Shown in pieces: positions 37,717-47,200 of a DNA stretch of 64,000 nucleotides. The notes beneath the pieces were generated by a model. That model did no database searches. It was not told the origin of the DNA and saw only the letters and a program-made list of their open reading frames with translations. The stretch comes from Streptomyces sannanensis (GTDB lineage: Bacteria > Actinomycetota > Actinomycetes > Streptomycetales > Streptomycetaceae): positions 5,890,001 to 5,954,000 of the forward strand of contig NZ_BAAAYL010000001.1 of NCBI RefSeq assembly GCF_039536205.1, given 5' to 3'. The position numbers and the translations under genes were made by a program. How positions within the stretch are numbered: the stretch's first letter is position 1; the number at the start of each line of letters is the position of its first letter.

Positions 37717-38547
37717 GTGGACGACGAGGTTCAGCAGTCGGAGTACGAGGTCGGAACGGGCATGCTGTGCGTGTTCGGGCGGCACTTGAAGCTGTTCCGG
37801 GAGCGGTCGGAGATGGACCGCGCGAGGTTCGGGTCACTGACCGGGTACTCGGCTTCGACGATCGCCTCGTTCGAGCAGGGGAGACGTATTCCGCCGCCGA
37901 AGTTCATCGACCAGGCCGATGAAGTGCTGGGCGCAGGTGGGGTGTTGTGCGCGAGCAAGGAGGAGGTGGCGCGGGCTCAGTATCCGGCGTTCTTTCGGGA
38001 TGCGGCCAAGTTGGAGGCCGAGGCGGTTGAGCTTCACGTGTATGCCAACCAAGCGGTGCCTGGGCTGTTGCAGACGGAAGAGTATGCGCGGGCGGTGTTC
38101 ATCAACTGGCGGCCTCTGCTGCACGAGGACGTGGTCGAGCAGAGGGTGACAGCGCGCCTGGCCCGGCAGGAGATTTTCTGCCGCACGCAGTTGCCCACCA
38201 TCAGCTTCGTCATCGAGGAGTCGGTTCTGCGTAGACCGCTGGGCGGGTGGGGCATCATGCGAGGGCAGTTGGAGCAGATCCTGCTCCATGGACAGCGGCG
38301 TAACGTGGAGATTCAGGTGATGCCGATCGAGCGGGACGAGCACGCCGGACTGGCTGGTCCGTTCACCTTGATCGAGGCGAAGGAAGGGCGGAGGATCGCG
38401 TACGTGGAGGCTCAGCAGGACAGTTGCCTCTACACGGCGCGGAAGCCAGTCCGGGAGATCGAGGAGCAGTACGGACTCCTTCGGGCCCAAGCGCTCACTC
38501 CGCGCGAGTCGCTGGCCCTCGTCGAGAAGTTGCTTGGAGAGAGATGA
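37717..38547 (+). CDS. XRE-family regulator with DUF5753 (Scr1-type) domain
   Basis: 276 residues from GTG 37717 with GGAGGAG just upstream. N-terminal XRE helix-turn-helix (LFRERSEMDRARFGSLTGYS, ASTIASFEQGRRIPPP). Then the DUF5753 domain: YANQAVPGLLQTEEYARAVF, ARQEIFCRTQLPTISFVIEE, VMPIERDEHAGLAGPFTLIE. Stop overlaps the DUF397 start (ATGA). The regulator and its small partner sit in the pglX-pglY gap. A role in controlling nearby genes is plausible but not shown. Confidence 0.92.
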   Translation: MDDEVQQSEYEVGTGMLCVFGRHLKLFRERSEMDRARFGSLTGYSASTIASFEQGRRIPPPKFIDQADEVLGAGGVLCASKEEVARAQYPAFFRDAAKLEAEAVELHVYANQAVPGLLQTEEYARAVFINWRPLLHEDVVEQRVTARLARQEIFCRTQLPTISFVIEESVLRRPLGGWGIMRGQLEQILLHGQRRNVEIQVMPIERDEHAGLAGPFTLIEAKEGRRIAYVEAQQDSCLYTARKPVREIEEQYGLLRAQALTPRESLALVEKLLGER

Positions 38548-38738
38548 ACGTCGAACAGCCTGTACCTGAGTCGACCTGGTTCAAGAGCAGTTACAGCAGT
38601 GGGGCAGGCGGCGAATGCCTTGAGGTCGCCGCCTGCCCCGGCAGGGTTCACGTCCGCGACTCAAAGGACACGACCCGTGCCGCACTGGCCGTGGAACCCA
38701 CGGCGTGGACCGCGTTCGTACACTTCGCGGCACTCTGA
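38544..38738 (+). CDS. DUF397 domain-containing protein
   Basis: 64 residues: STWFKSSYSSGAGGECLEVA followed by VHVRDSKDTTRAALAVEPTA W. Classical DUF397 partner of the XRE regulator that it overlaps by 4 bases. Followed within 6 bases by a strong terminator, so the pair is an independent transcription unit. Confidence 0.92.
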   Translation: MNVEQPVPESTWFKSSYSSGAGGECLEVAACPGRVHVRDSKDTTRAALAVEPTAWTAFVHFAAL

Positions 38739-38743
38739 CAGAG

Positions 38744-38783
38744 GCAGGGCCCTCGGCAGCCGGGTGCTTGCCGAGGGCCCTGC
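38744..38783 (+). terminator. Perfect 15-bp hairpin terminator
   Basis: GCAGGGCCCTCGGCA (38744-38758), 10-base loop, TGCCGAGGGCCCTGC (38769-38783). No T-run. Ends the XRE/DUF397 unit. Confidence 0.8.
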
Positions 38784-38799
38784 ATGTGTCCCGGCAGGA

Positions 38800-38991
38800 T
38801 CAGAGCCTCACCTGGAAACCGGCGGCCAACGGAGCGAGGGTGTCGTGCCGGCGCAGTTGCGCCAGAGCGGTCAACGCCCGCCTGGAAAAGCTCAGTTCGC
38901 AGCGACGGGCTCCCTCCCAGGTGATGATCGGCATCGTGACCCACCCAACCGGCGCATGTGGGAGGTCGAGTGCGGCAGGGTAAGGGACCAA
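38800..38991 (-). pseudogene. IS5/DDE-type transposase N-terminal remnant
   Basis: 63 codons ending FSRRALTALAQLRRHDTLAP LAAGFQV. This matches the helix-turn-helix N-terminus of Streptomyces DDE transposases (RALLALAHLR..DT...LAAGFGI). The catalytic part is missing and no inverted repeats are evident. A scrap of an insertion sequence inside the pglX-pglY gap; 38992-39145 holds nothing further. Confidence 0.4.
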
Positions 38992-39145
38992 CAGGTTCCG
39001 GTGTCCGTCGAGTTGAGACGTTCGAACGCCTGACTCGACTGCACAGGCAGTGCGTTGTGGCAGGCCCGCCCGTCACCCACATGGGACCCAGACTGAGTTG
39101 GCGCAGCTTGGTCGCTGGAGGGTAGAGCTCCTGTAGGTTCCTGCT

Positions 39146-40009
39146 ATGGCCACGAGTAGAGTTATCGAAGACCCCGAGTCGCGCTTCTCCGCAGTGCTGG
39201 TGGGCGCAGCAAAGCTTCCGGGCGTGCGCATCAACAGGGAGGTATACCTCCGAAAGGCGCTGGCTCGCTACTGCTCCGAGGACGAAATCCGCAGAGCAAT
39301 CGAAGAGACCCCTGCGGCGGCGGGTATACCTATCGAGGTTCTGGACAGAGCGGCCAACGACTCCATCAGCTACGAAACCACCAAGGCCAGCGCTCTCTCC
39401 GCGGCTGCTGGGATACCTGGCTTCATCGCCCTTCCCGCCACTGTGCCCGCTGATGCGGCCCAATACTTCGGCCACATGCTGCGTATCGCGCAGAAGCTCG
39501 CCTACCTCTACAGCTGGCCCGATCTGTTCTCCGGCGACAGCGATGACATCGACGACGCGACCAAGGGGGTGCTCACGCTGTTCTTTGGTGTGATGTTCGG
39601 TGCCCAATCGGCGAACGCTGCTGTGGGGAAGGTCGCCGGGATGATGTCGAAGCAGGTCGCCAAGAAGCTACCCCAGAAGGCACTCACCAAGGGCGTCATC
39701 TACCCAATAGTGAAAAAAGTCGCGGGCTACCTCGGCGTTCAGATGACAAAGCAAACCTTCGCAAAGACCGTCTCCAAGGCTATCCCTGTCGTCGGGGCCG
39801 TTGTTTCTGGCGGGCTCACTCTTGCAACCTACCGTCCTATGGCTAAAAGGCTGAAGAAGCACCTCTCCAGCTTGGAGCTTACGCAGCCAACCCACCGAGT
39901 TGTCGATGCGGAAGTCGTAGACGTTCACGACTCCTTCGCTACAGAACACGCTGAGCAGCATGACGCAGACGACACTGCCATCGAGCTGGAGAATCCTCAC
40001 TCCTCTTAG
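39146..40009 (+). CDS. EcsC-like protein
   Basis: 287 residues. The centre resembles the EcsC family: AGIPGFIALPATVPADAAQY, FGHMLRIAQKLAYLYSWPDL F, then DIDDATKGVLTLFFGVMFGAQS. There are hydrophobic or amphipathic helices at about 95-115, 145-170 and 205-235, so membrane association is likely. The tail is acidic. Codon use is less GC-biased than in the neighbours, which suggests separate acquisition. The cellular role of EcsC-like proteins is poorly known. Its position inside a BREX locus makes an accessory defence role possible. Confidence 0.65.
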   Translation: MATSRVIEDPESRFSAVLVGAAKLPGVRINREVYLRKALARYCSEDEIRRAIEETPAAAGIPIEVLDRAANDSISYETTKASALSAAAGIPGFIALPATVPADAAQYFGHMLRIAQKLAYLYSWPDLFSGDSDDIDDATKGVLTLFFGVMFGAQSANAAVGKVAGMMSKQVAKKLPQKALTKGVIYPIVKKVAGYLGVQMTKQTFAKTVSKAIPVVGAVVSGGLTLATYRPMAKRLKKHLSSLELTQPTHRVVDAEVVDVHDSFATEHAEQHDADDTAIELENPHSS

Positions 40010-40101
40010 CTCACCTATGACGATGAGTATGGTGACCCGCCGTCCGGGTCGGCAGGGGGGCCTACCGCGCGGAGCTGGGGTGAAGCGCAGTGCCCTGCCG
40101 A

Positions 40102-40704
40102 TCAATGCGAACCGGGAAAACCCGTCTGAGCGCCGAGGCCCTGAGGCGGGGCAAGCGGAACGATCTCCCGGTCGAAGAAAGCGTAGAAACCCTCACCGCG
40201 CTCGTAGAGCGTGTCGAATCCGAGAGACGTTTCCCGGATTAGGGCTCGTTCGGTGAAGCGGTTGGCGCCGGCCGCGTTCCCATCATCGTCGTAAACCACC
40301 TCATACATGGCCACGTCCCCGAGAATCACCACCTCCGGAACCGGGCGGTCCTTCTCGATGTCCGAGATCTTGCGGGCATCGAGCACTTTGATGTCGTCGC
40401 CCAGGTCCACACGCACCCGCAGCACGAAAAACTCCCACTGCACGTACGGTGTGATCGGGAACTCCACAACACGAAGGCGGCGGTGCGGGACGCCCAGTTG
40501 CGCCGCCTTCTGGAGTTCCTGCGCGTAGTCGTCGCGCCTCTCTTCGGCAAGGGACAGCGCCCTCGTCCAGTCACCGGTGGCGAAAGCCTCCCAGCTGGCG
40601 AAGCCCCGCTCCTTGAAATGCTGCCCGCGTTCGAGCTTGTTCAGGAAGCCGATGCCGCTGGTGTAGACCTGTCCGAAGTCCGCGTGATACGTGGGGCGAT
40701 CCAT
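40102..40704 (-). CDS. DUF6879 family protein
   Basis: 200 residues from ATG 40704; longer in-frame starts lie inside the upstream gene. Blocks YVQWEFFVLRVRVDLGDDIK, VLDARKISDI, PEVVILGDVAMYEVVYDDDG and FTERALIRETSLGFDTLYER are typical of the small DUF6879 family of Streptomyces. Downstream partner of the 91-residue protein at 40733-41008. Function unknown. Confidence 0.75.
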   Translation of the reverse strand: MDRPTYHADFGQVYTSGIGFLNKLERGQHFKERGFASWEAFATGDWTRALSLAEERRDDYAQELQKAAQLGVPHRRLRVVEFPITPYVQWEFFVLRVRVDLGDDIKVLDARKISDIEKDRPVPEVVILGDVAMYEVVYDDDGNAAGANRFTERALIRETSLGFDTLYERGEGFYAFFDREIVPLAPPQGLGAQTGFPGSH

Positions 40705-40732
40705 GCGCTCGGAGACCCCGTTGGGGAACGAA

Positions 40733-41008
40733 TCAAACACTGGGGATATCCGGTTTCGCCGCGACAAGCATGTTCCTCGGGATGACCACGAGTCGTTCAT
40801 CCGCCCCGATCGAGACCCCGTCGGGCAGGTTCTTGCCGAGCGACTGGGTGAGGTCCCGGCCGATGACGGCGATGTCCCCGTTGGCGAGTTCCCAGATGTC
40901 GGGGCAGTCAGGAGTACCGGTTGTGTTCCCCAGCTCTTGGGGCGATTTTCCCAGACGCCGTTTGAAGGTTGTGGCCGGATCCGCTTCCCATGGCCTGGTC
41001 ACTGCCAT
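40733..41008 (-). CDS. Small hypothetical protein paired with DUF6879
   Basis: 91 residues. The C-terminal two thirds (DIWELANGDIAVIGRDLTQS, then GADERLVVIPRNMLVAAKPD I) is a compact conserved-looking block seen next to DUF6879 genes in Streptomyces. It precedes the DUF6879 gene by 28 bases on the same strand, forming a two-gene unit. Function unknown. Confidence 0.6.
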   Translation of the reverse strand: MAVTRPWEADPATTFKRRLGKSPQELGNTTGTPDCPDIWELANGDIAVIGRDLTQSLGKNLPDGVSIGADERLVVIPRNMLVAAKPDIPSV

Positions 41009-41232
41009 CGCCCCCTCGATCGGTCGGGTGGCGCCACTGTAGCGCCCGACATGCCCGCCTGACCATGTGGGTAAGTCCGGAACTGTGATCGAAATGGCGT
41101 CGAGCGACGCCTCCTTGTCTCGTATCGCTCAAGAGTGGAACGATATTGACCGGGAGAGGGAATCACGCCAGCACCTGACAGGCGCCACTTTTCCGCCGCG
41201 CTGTCGGAAAAACGAGTGAACGGAGGGGCGCT

Positions 41233-41643
41233 GTGGACCCGGAGGTGACCTTGCTCGTACAGAGCGCTGGAACCACCTTGGTCGCGCTGATGGCAACCGA
41301 TGCCTGGCATCGCACCCGCGAGGGGCTCACACAGCTCTGGCGCCGGATGCAGCCCGAGCGGGCCGAGACCGTGGCCGCCGAGCTGGAGGCCGGCCGCGAG
41401 GATGTTCTGGCTGCCATGGCGGCGAACGACCAGGAGACGTTGAGCGAACTGCGTCTGCAGTGGCAGGGGCTGGTACGGCGCCTGATCGTCGCCCGACCCG
41501 CCGCCGCCGAGGAACTGCGCAGGCTGCTGGACGAACTCGATCCCGACGGCACGGCTGCCCGGCCGGTCACGCAGCACGCCACAGCGTCCGGTCACGCCCG
41601 GGTCTACCAAGCGGGGCGAGACCAGCACATCGCCGAGCGATGA
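41233..41643 (+). CDS. Small helical protein with C-terminal YQAGRDQ motif
   Basis: 136 residues from GTG 41233. Helical throughout (ETVAAELEAGREDVLAAMAA), with a short hydrophobic start. The C-terminus ends SGHARVYQAGRDQHIAER, a motif found at the ends of Streptomyces proteins encoded beside STAND NTPases. Overlaps the NB-ARC gene by ATGA at 41640, and the NB-ARC protein begins with nearly the same motif (GRVYQASGDQHINEHHHY). The shared tag suggests the two proteins share a partner or assembly surface (inference). Confidence 0.75.
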   Translation: MDPEVTLLVQSAGTTLVALMATDAWHRTREGLTQLWRRMQPERAETVAAELEAGREDVLAAMAANDQETLSELRLQWQGLVRRLIVARPAAAEELRRLLDELDPDGTAARPVTQHATASGHARVYQAGRDQHIAER

Positions 41644-43793
41644 CGGGTGGGATGGACGGTCATGCCGAGGACCGGGGGCGTGTCTACCAGGCGTCGGGCG
41701 ACCAGCACATCAACGAACACCACCACTACGGCGGCGACACCTCCGGGCCGAGCGGCCCGGACTCGGTCCGCCGTCCGGCGGTGGGGCGGCCTCCGGTGGT
41801 GCTGCGCGACCGCACCGAGGTGATGGAACGCCTGCGGGCAAGCATCGAGGTTGGGCGCGGTGGCGGAGTCTACGTGCTGTACGGCATGGGTGGCTGCGGC
41901 AAGACGGCGGTCGCCTGTGCCTTCTTCCAGGTGGCCACCGGCGAAGGCGGCCGGGTAGGCCTGTGGGTCAACGCCTCCGACCGTGCGAGCCTGCGCGCCG
42001 GCATGCTGGCCGTCGCAGCGGACCGGGGGGCGGGCGACGGCGAACTGCTGGCCGCCCGCAACGGCCTCCGTCCCGCGGCGGATCTCGTCTGGCAGTATCT
42101 CGACCGCTCCGCCGAGCCCTGGCTGCTGGTCCTCGACAACGCCGACGAGCCGGAGATCCTGCGGGACGGCAGTTGGCTGCGCACCAGCCCACGCGGCACT
42201 GTCGTGGTGACCACCCGGCGGGCCGCCGCTCGCTGGTGGCCAGGGGCCGAACTGCAGCACATCGGCGTACTGCCGCGGGAGGACGCCGCACTCGTGCTGT
42301 GCGACCTCGCCCCGCACAGCGGTACGGCGGAGCAGGCCGCGCGGATCGCGGACCGGCTCGGGCGGCTGCCACTCGCCCTCACCCTGGCGGGCGGCTTCCT
42401 GTCCCATCAGGTACTCGACCCCTGGACGTTGGATGCCTACGGGCATCATCTCGACGAGGACGAACGTGTCCAGCTCATCGACCGAGGAGCTGACGCGTTG
42501 TCCGAGGCGGACCCGCGGCATCTGGTCGGCATGACCTGGCAGTTGACACTCGACACGTTCGAGGCGCGCGGGCTGCCCGAAGCGGCGGCACTGCTCAGGC
42601 TGCTGGCCCGGTTCGCTTCGGAGCCACTGCCGCTGTCCCTGCTCGACCGCGCCGACATCGGCGGCGTCCTCCCCCGTGCCCGTACCGAAACAGCGTTGAG
42701 AGCCCTGCTCGACCAGTCGCTGACCGAACTGGTCGACGTCGGCGTGCGCTGCGTACAGAGCCATGGAGTGCTGCTCGACAGCGTCTCGGCGGCGACACCT
42801 GCGAAGCGGATGCCCGCTCTCGACACGACGGCCGTCCGGCTGCTCGACGCGGCCGTGCCCGGCGTACCCGACGCGGGCCCCTACGATCCACAGCTACGAC
42901 TGCTGGTACCCCATGCGCTCGCCTTGTTGCGACGTATCGGCGAACCATCGGCTCTGGCCGATGCCCTGTCCGTCGCGACGCGGCTGTCGGTCGCCCTGCA
43001 CCGCACCGGCGACTACCTCTCGGCCTGGGAGACCTCCCGTACCGCGGCGGACCTCGCACAGCAGCCGCTCGGCGCGGATCACCGTCTGGTACTGGCTGCC
43101 CGTTCCAGGGCCGGCCGAGCGCTGTTCCGACTGGGCAGGTACGCCGAAGCCGAGTCGTCGCTCCGCGGTGTCCGTGCCACCCAGGAGAGACTGTTCGGGG
43201 CCGACGACCCCGACACCCTGGACAGCGGCTACGGCCTTCAGCTCGTGCTGGGAAACCTCGGCAGACGAGAGGAATCGCTCGCACTCCTCCGGGCGACCGT
43301 CACCGGTCGGCGCACGGCACTGGGCCCCGCGCACCCACTGACTCTGCGGTCCCGCGCCAGTCTGCTGGAGATGCTGCCCGCCTCCGAGGTGGTCACCGAG
43401 GAAGACGGCGCGCTGCTCTCCCTGCCGTCGGAATGCGCCCGGCTCCTCGGCCCCGATCACACGGTGACGCTGGGCGCCGGACACAACCACGCCTGGGCGC
43501 TCTACCTCCTGGGCCGTTTCGACGAGGCCGATGAGGAGATCCGGCTCGTCGCCGAAGCGTATGTGCGCCGCTTCGGACCCGAGAACCCGATCGTGCTCGC
43601 GGCCCGGCAGCTCTTCTCCCGAACCCGGTCCGCCCTCGGCCACGTGGATGTGGGGATCGAGCTGATGACGGATGTCGTCGCACGGCGGGAACGCAGCCTG
43701 GGCCCCGGGCACCCCTTCACGGTCGCGAGCCGTCGGCTGCTGGACGAGTACCGATCGGGTCGACGGCGCCCGCCGCAACCGGCCGGCGGATGA
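41640..43793 (+). CDS. NB-ARC/TPR STAND NTPase
   Basis: 717 residues. Residues 12-33 carry the VYQASGDQHINEHHHYGGD motif. NB-ARC ATPase: Walker A LYGMGGCGKTA about residues 80-90, Walker B PWLLVLDNADEPE, TTRRA sensor, GLPL-like GRLPLALTLAGGF. The C-terminal third has kinesin-light-chain-like TPRs (LGADHRLVLAARSRAGRALF, RLGRYAEAESSLRG and repeats). The architecture is that of a signal-transducing STAND switch. No enzymatic effector domain is fused, so the effector is presumably a partner such as the adjacent small protein. Confidence 0.9.
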   Translation: MTGGMDGHAEDRGRVYQASGDQHINEHHHYGGDTSGPSGPDSVRRPAVGRPPVVLRDRTEVMERLRASIEVGRGGGVYVLYGMGGCGKTAVACAFFQVATGEGGRVGLWVNASDRASLRAGMLAVAADRGAGDGELLAARNGLRPAADLVWQYLDRSAEPWLLVLDNADEPEILRDGSWLRTSPRGTVVVTTRRAAARWWPGAELQHIGVLPREDAALVLCDLAPHSGTAEQAARIADRLGRLPLALTLAGGFLSHQVLDPWTLDAYGHHLDEDERVQLIDRGADALSEADPRHLVGMTWQLTLDTFEARGLPEAAALLRLLARFASEPLPLSLLDRADIGGVLPRARTETALRALLDQSLTELVDVGVRCVQSHGVLLDSVSAATPAKRMPALDTTAVRLLDAAVPGVPDAGPYDPQLRLLVPHALALLRRIGEPSALADALSVATRLSVALHRTGDYLSAWETSRTAADLAQQPLGADHRLVLAARSRAGRALFRLGRYAEAESSLRGVRATQERLFGADDPDTLDSGYGLQLVLGNLGRREESLALLRATVTGRRTALGPAHPLTLRSRASLLEMLPASEVVTEEDGALLSLPSECARLLGPDHTVTLGAGHNHAWALYLLGRFDEADEEIRLVAEAYVRRFGPENPIVLAARQLFSRTRSALGHVDVGIELMTDVVARRERSLGPGHPFTVASRRLLDEYRSGRRRPPQPAGG

Positions 43794-43963
43794 CAGCGCG
43801 ATACGCGAGGGCGCGTTCCGGATCGCGCTGCCATGGGCGGTGTTCCTGCGCGGTGGCGGCGACGTCGGTGGTGCGCGAGGCTGTACGGCGCGGGGGTGGT
43901 CGGAGTACCGATGTAGGGTGCTATGCGCAGGCCGTACGGGTGACCGTTCAGTACGAGGGGGAC

Positions 43964-44140
43964 ATGAGGTGCAACCGCCGCAAGCCCGCCTCCCTTGACC
44001 TGACCGATGCCGGGAACGTCGTTCCCGCCCGGCGGCACATGACCGATCCCCTCCCCGCCACCGACCGGGACCATCGGCACGTCGCACCGCCCACAGACCA
44101 CCCGTACTTCCGGGTCCGCCCCCACGACCCGGACCGGTAA
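43964..44140 (+). CDS. Small ORF upstream of pglY
   Basis: 58 codons from ATG 43964 with AGGGGG upstream; product MRCNRRKPASLDLTDAGNVV plus a charged, His-rich tail. No recognisable family. It is the only candidate gene between the NB-ARC gene and pglY. Could be a leader of the pglYZ unit or chance. Confidence 0.25.
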   Translation: MRCNRRKPASLDLTDAGNVVPARRHMTDPLPATDRDHRHVAPPTDHPYFRVRPHDPDR

Positions 44141-44231
44141 CCGGCTAACCGGCTTCGGGCCGGGGGCAGACCCGCACCACATCGAGTACGAGCAGCAGCG
44201 CCGAACACTGTCAGGGAGAGCGAGACCGACA

Positions 44232-47200
44232 ATGGCCCAGCAGCCCCTTCTTCGCGATGTCATCAACATCAAGGAGTCCATCTCGACCTCGGACTTCGTG
44301 CTGTCCCTCGCCGAGGCGACCACGCGCGAGGGTGCCGAGCACGCGCTCAAGGACTACGTGGTCACGGAGCGGCTGCTGGAGAACTTCGATGAGGCCCTCG
44401 GCCTCATCAAGTCCGCCCTCGACGGTCACACCTCCAAGGCGGCTTACCTGCACGGCTCGTTCGGTTCCGGTAAGTCGCACTTCATGGCCGTCCTGCACGC
44501 GCTCCTCAGCGGCAGCCCGGCCGCCCGTGCGCGCAGCGAGTTCGACCCCGTACTGACCAAGCACGAGTGGCTCGGCACGGACGGCAAGAAGTTCCTGCTC
44601 GTGCCCTACCACATGCTCGGCGCCAAAGCCCTGGAGCAGCGCGTGCTCGGCGGGTACGTCCACCATGTAAAGAAGCTGCACTCGGACGCCCCGACCCCGC
44701 AGGTGTACCGGACCGACTCCCTCTTCGCCGATATCCGCGCCATGCGGGCCAACATCGGCGACGAAGGCGTCATCCGGGGCCTCGGCAGCGCGGACAGCGC
44801 CGACGAAGAGGACGAGTGGGGCGAGGGCTTCGCCTGGACCCCGCAGCTCCTCGACACCGCACTCGCCGCCGAGGAGGTCCACGAGGCCGGCGAGGCCCTG
44901 AACCTGGTCTCCCCCTCCACGCCCCCGGAACTGCGCGCCCGCCTTGTCCAGGACGCCAGCACCAACCTCCTCCCCGGCTTCGCCAAGAATGCCGTAGAGG
45001 ACGAGCACGGCTTCATCTCGCTCGACGCCGGTTTGTCCGTCATCGCCGAGCACGCCAAGGCGCTCGGCTACGACGGGCTGATCCTCTTCATGGACGAGCT
45101 GATCCTGTGGCTCGCCACCCTCATTCACGACCAGAAGTTCGTGGCCCGCGAGGCCAGCAAGATCACGAACTTCGTGGAGGGCGGCGACGCCCGCCGGGCC
45201 ATCCCGGTCGTGTCGTTCATCGCCCGCCAGCGTGACCTGCGTGAGCTGGTCGGCGAGGAGGTGTCCGGGGCCGCCGAATCGTCCATCCAGGACACCCTCA
45301 ACCTCGCCTCCGGACGCTTCGACAAGATCACCCTCGAGGACCGCAACCTCCCCCAGATCGCCAACGCCCGCCTGCTCAAGCCGAAGGACGACGCAGCAGC
45401 CCAGCTGGTCGACGCGGCCTTCGAGCAGACGAAGCGGGTCGGCACCCAGATTTGGGATACCCTCCTCGGCTCCGACAAGGGGACGACGGGCGCGGACGCC
45501 GACTCGTTCCGGCTGACGTACCCCTTCTCGCCGGCCTTCATGGACACCCTCGTCCACATCTCGTCCGCGCTGCAGCGCTCCCGTACCGGTCTGAAGCTGA
45601 TGGGCCAGCTGCTTGCCGACCACCGCGACGACCTCCGCCTTGGCCAGCTCATCCCCGTCGGCGATCTCTACCCCGTCATCGCGGAGGGCGGCGACAAGCC
45701 CTTCACCGACAGCCTGAAGGTCGTCTTCGAGGCCGCTGACAAGTTGTACAAGAACAAGCTGCGGCCGTACCTGCTCACCTCGTACGACATCACCGAGGAC
45801 GACGTCGAGCAGTACCTGCACAGGCCCGACACCATCACCGACCCCAAGCTGGCCAACAGCTGCCGTCTGTTCGTCGGCGACAACCGGCTCGCCTGCACCC
45901 TCCTCCTGTCCGCCCTCGCACCCAGCGTGCCCGCCCTCTCCGAGCTGACCATCCGCCGCCTCGGCGCGCTCAACCACGGCTCGGTGATGGCGCCCATCCC
46001 GGGCAGCGAGGTCGGCATCATCAAGAACAAGGTCGCCGAGTGGGCGGCCCGGTTCCCCGAGATCAAGGAGACCGGCACCGACGCCAACCCGGGCGTCCGC
46101 CTCGAACTCTCCGGCGTCGACGTGGACTCCGTCATCGCCAACGCCCAGGTCAACGACAACCCGGGCAACCGGCTGGCGCTCGCCAAGCGGCTGCTGTCCG
46201 AGGAACTCGGTGTCGAGCACGGAGCGTTCAGCGACGAACTCAACTTCGTCTGGCGCGGTACCGGCCGCACCGCCGAGGTCGTCTTCGGGAACGTCGCCGA
46301 CGAGGACGAGCTGCCCGACCACGACCTGATGCCGCAGGAGGAAGGGCGCTGGCGGATCGCCGTCGACCTGCCCTTCGACGAGGGTGAGTGGGGGCCCGTC
46401 GAGGACGCCAACCGGATGCGGCGACTGCGCGAGAAGCAGCAGGGCGAGCGGTCCCGTAGCGTCGCCTGGCTGCCCGCGCACCTCTCCGCCCAGCGGTTCG
46501 CGGACTTCCGCCGCCTCGTCGTCATCGACAAGGCCCTGGCCGACGAGCAGCGCTTCGACACCCAGTACGCCGGCCACCTCAACGCCGACAACCGCAGCCG
46601 CGCCAAGGGCCTGCTGGAGACCCAGCGCGAATCCCTGCTCAAGCAGGTCAAGGGCGCCTTCAAGCAGGCATACGGGCTGGCGCAGAAGCAGGACGCGGAC
46701 GTCTCCCTCGACTTCGACGACCACCTCCAGGCGCTGCCGGACGTCAGCGACCTCACGCTGTCCTTCGGTCAGTCCCTGCACGACGGCATCCGGCACGTGG
46801 CCGGCAAGCTGCTCGTCCACCAGTACCCGGCGCACCCGAACCTCGACCCCGACGCGACGGAGACGGCCGTCAAGCCCGCCGACGCGCGGAAGGTCTTCAC
46901 ACACGTCCGGGCCGCGGCCGAGGCGCGCGACGGGCGGATCGAGGTTCCGGCCGCCGACCGCAAGCTGATGCAGCGGATCGCGACTCCCCTCCGGCTGGGT
47001 CAGCAGAAGGAGGCGTACTTCGAGCTGTCCCGCTACTGGGCCGACCACTTCCGTCAGCTCGCCAGCGGGCAGGGCACGACCGGCGACCTCAGCCTGATCA
47101 CGCTCACCGACTGGACAGACAAGCCCGAGCCGCGCGGTCTGCCGGACTTCCTCGCCAAGCTGGTCGTGGCCTCCTTCGCGGAGATGGACGACCGGGTGTG

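Noticed and set aside
40102..40800. Longer start of the DUF6879 protein at 40800
   Set aside because: The extra 32 residues lie inside the upstream gene (40733-41008) and show no family similarity; ATG 40704 fits the family N-terminus.
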